This document shows, piece by piece, positions 63,952 through 64,000 of a stretch of DNA of 64,000 nucleotides (positions are counted from its first letter, which is position 1; each line of letters opens with the position of its first letter). The notes beneath the pieces were generated by a model that searched no databases, was not told where the DNA came from, and worked only from the letters and a program-made list of their open reading frames with translations. Position numbers and translations under genes: made by a program. Source of the stretch: Casuarius casuarius (Eukaryota; Chordata; Aves; Casuariiformes; Casuariidae); the NCBI GenBank assembly GCA_003342895.1, contig PTFA01000086.1, positions 1,572,939-1,636,938 on the forward strand, written 5' to 3'.

Positions 63952-63990
63952 TTTCCACAATAAATCAGAAGTTCTGATTTATAGTGGAAA
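63952..63990. repeat. Near-perfect 39-nt palindrome
   Basis: TTTCCACAATAAATCAGAA (63952-63970) is followed by a single G and then the inverted copy TTCTGATTTATAGTGGAAA (63972-63990). Eighteen of nineteen pairs match. The one-base centre makes a cruciform or a very tight hairpin rather than a typical microRNA precursor. Confidence 0.9.
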
Positions 63991-64000
63991 TATCAGCTGA

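Noticed and set aside
1..64000. CRISPR arrays, operons, rRNA or tRNA genes
   Set aside because: None seen. The window is animal nuclear DNA and no spaced direct-repeat array, cloverleaf or rRNA core was noticed by eye.

Overview
The window is a stretch of vertebrate nuclear DNA, most likely from a bird. It holds two protein-coding genes that I recognise with confidence, arranged head to head: PFDN4 (prefoldin subunit 4) on the minus strand at 632-3148 and CYP24A1 (mitochondrial vitamin D 24-hydroxylase) on the plus strand from 15438 to 22288. The order and relative orientation match the CYP24A1-PFDN4 neighbourhood known from human chromosome 20q13. The compact CYP24A1 (about 7 kb of coding span), low repeat content, a CR1-like scrap and a retrovirus-like LTR fit an avian genome. 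A turtle or crocodile source is less likely but not excluded by the sequence alone.

Layout. 1-631: 3' UTR and downstream flank of PFDN4. 632-3148: four PFDN4 coding exons, whose spliced product is 135 residues. 2680-3640: CpG island over the PFDN4 promoter, exon 1 and intron 1. 3650-14690: intergenic, AT-rich, no gene recognised. 14690-15930: CpG island of CYP24A1, interrupted by a 610-bp assembly gap (14828-15437) that hides the CYP24A1 promoter, start codon and roughly 48 N-terminal residues. 15438-22288: eleven CYP24A1 coding exons, all joined in phase, giving 465 visible residues. A probable non-coding last exon follows at about 23178-24510. 24511-64000: a largely gene-free stretch with scattered CpG-rich islets, simple repeats and a truncated endogenous retrovirus (5' LTR, primer-binding site and leader, about 43383-44165). 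Two weak candidate transcription units lie here, at about 38.0-38.8 kb and 59.9-60.6 kb.

Function. PFDN4 is a housekeeping chaperone subunit with a CpG-island promoter. CYP24A1 is the inducible catabolic enzyme of calcitriol. There is no functional link between them beyond conserved neighbourhood. In human the next gene past CYP24A1 is BCAS1; I could not recognise any BCAS1 exon in the 39 kb to the right.

The most interesting items are: a spliced candidate gene near 60 kb, where joining a CpG-islet exon to the next exon creates a strong start-codon context; an in-frame, stop-free 105-bp intron 10 in CYP24A1; a near-perfect 39-nt palindrome at the right edge; and the retroviral fragment with an unusual primer-binding site.
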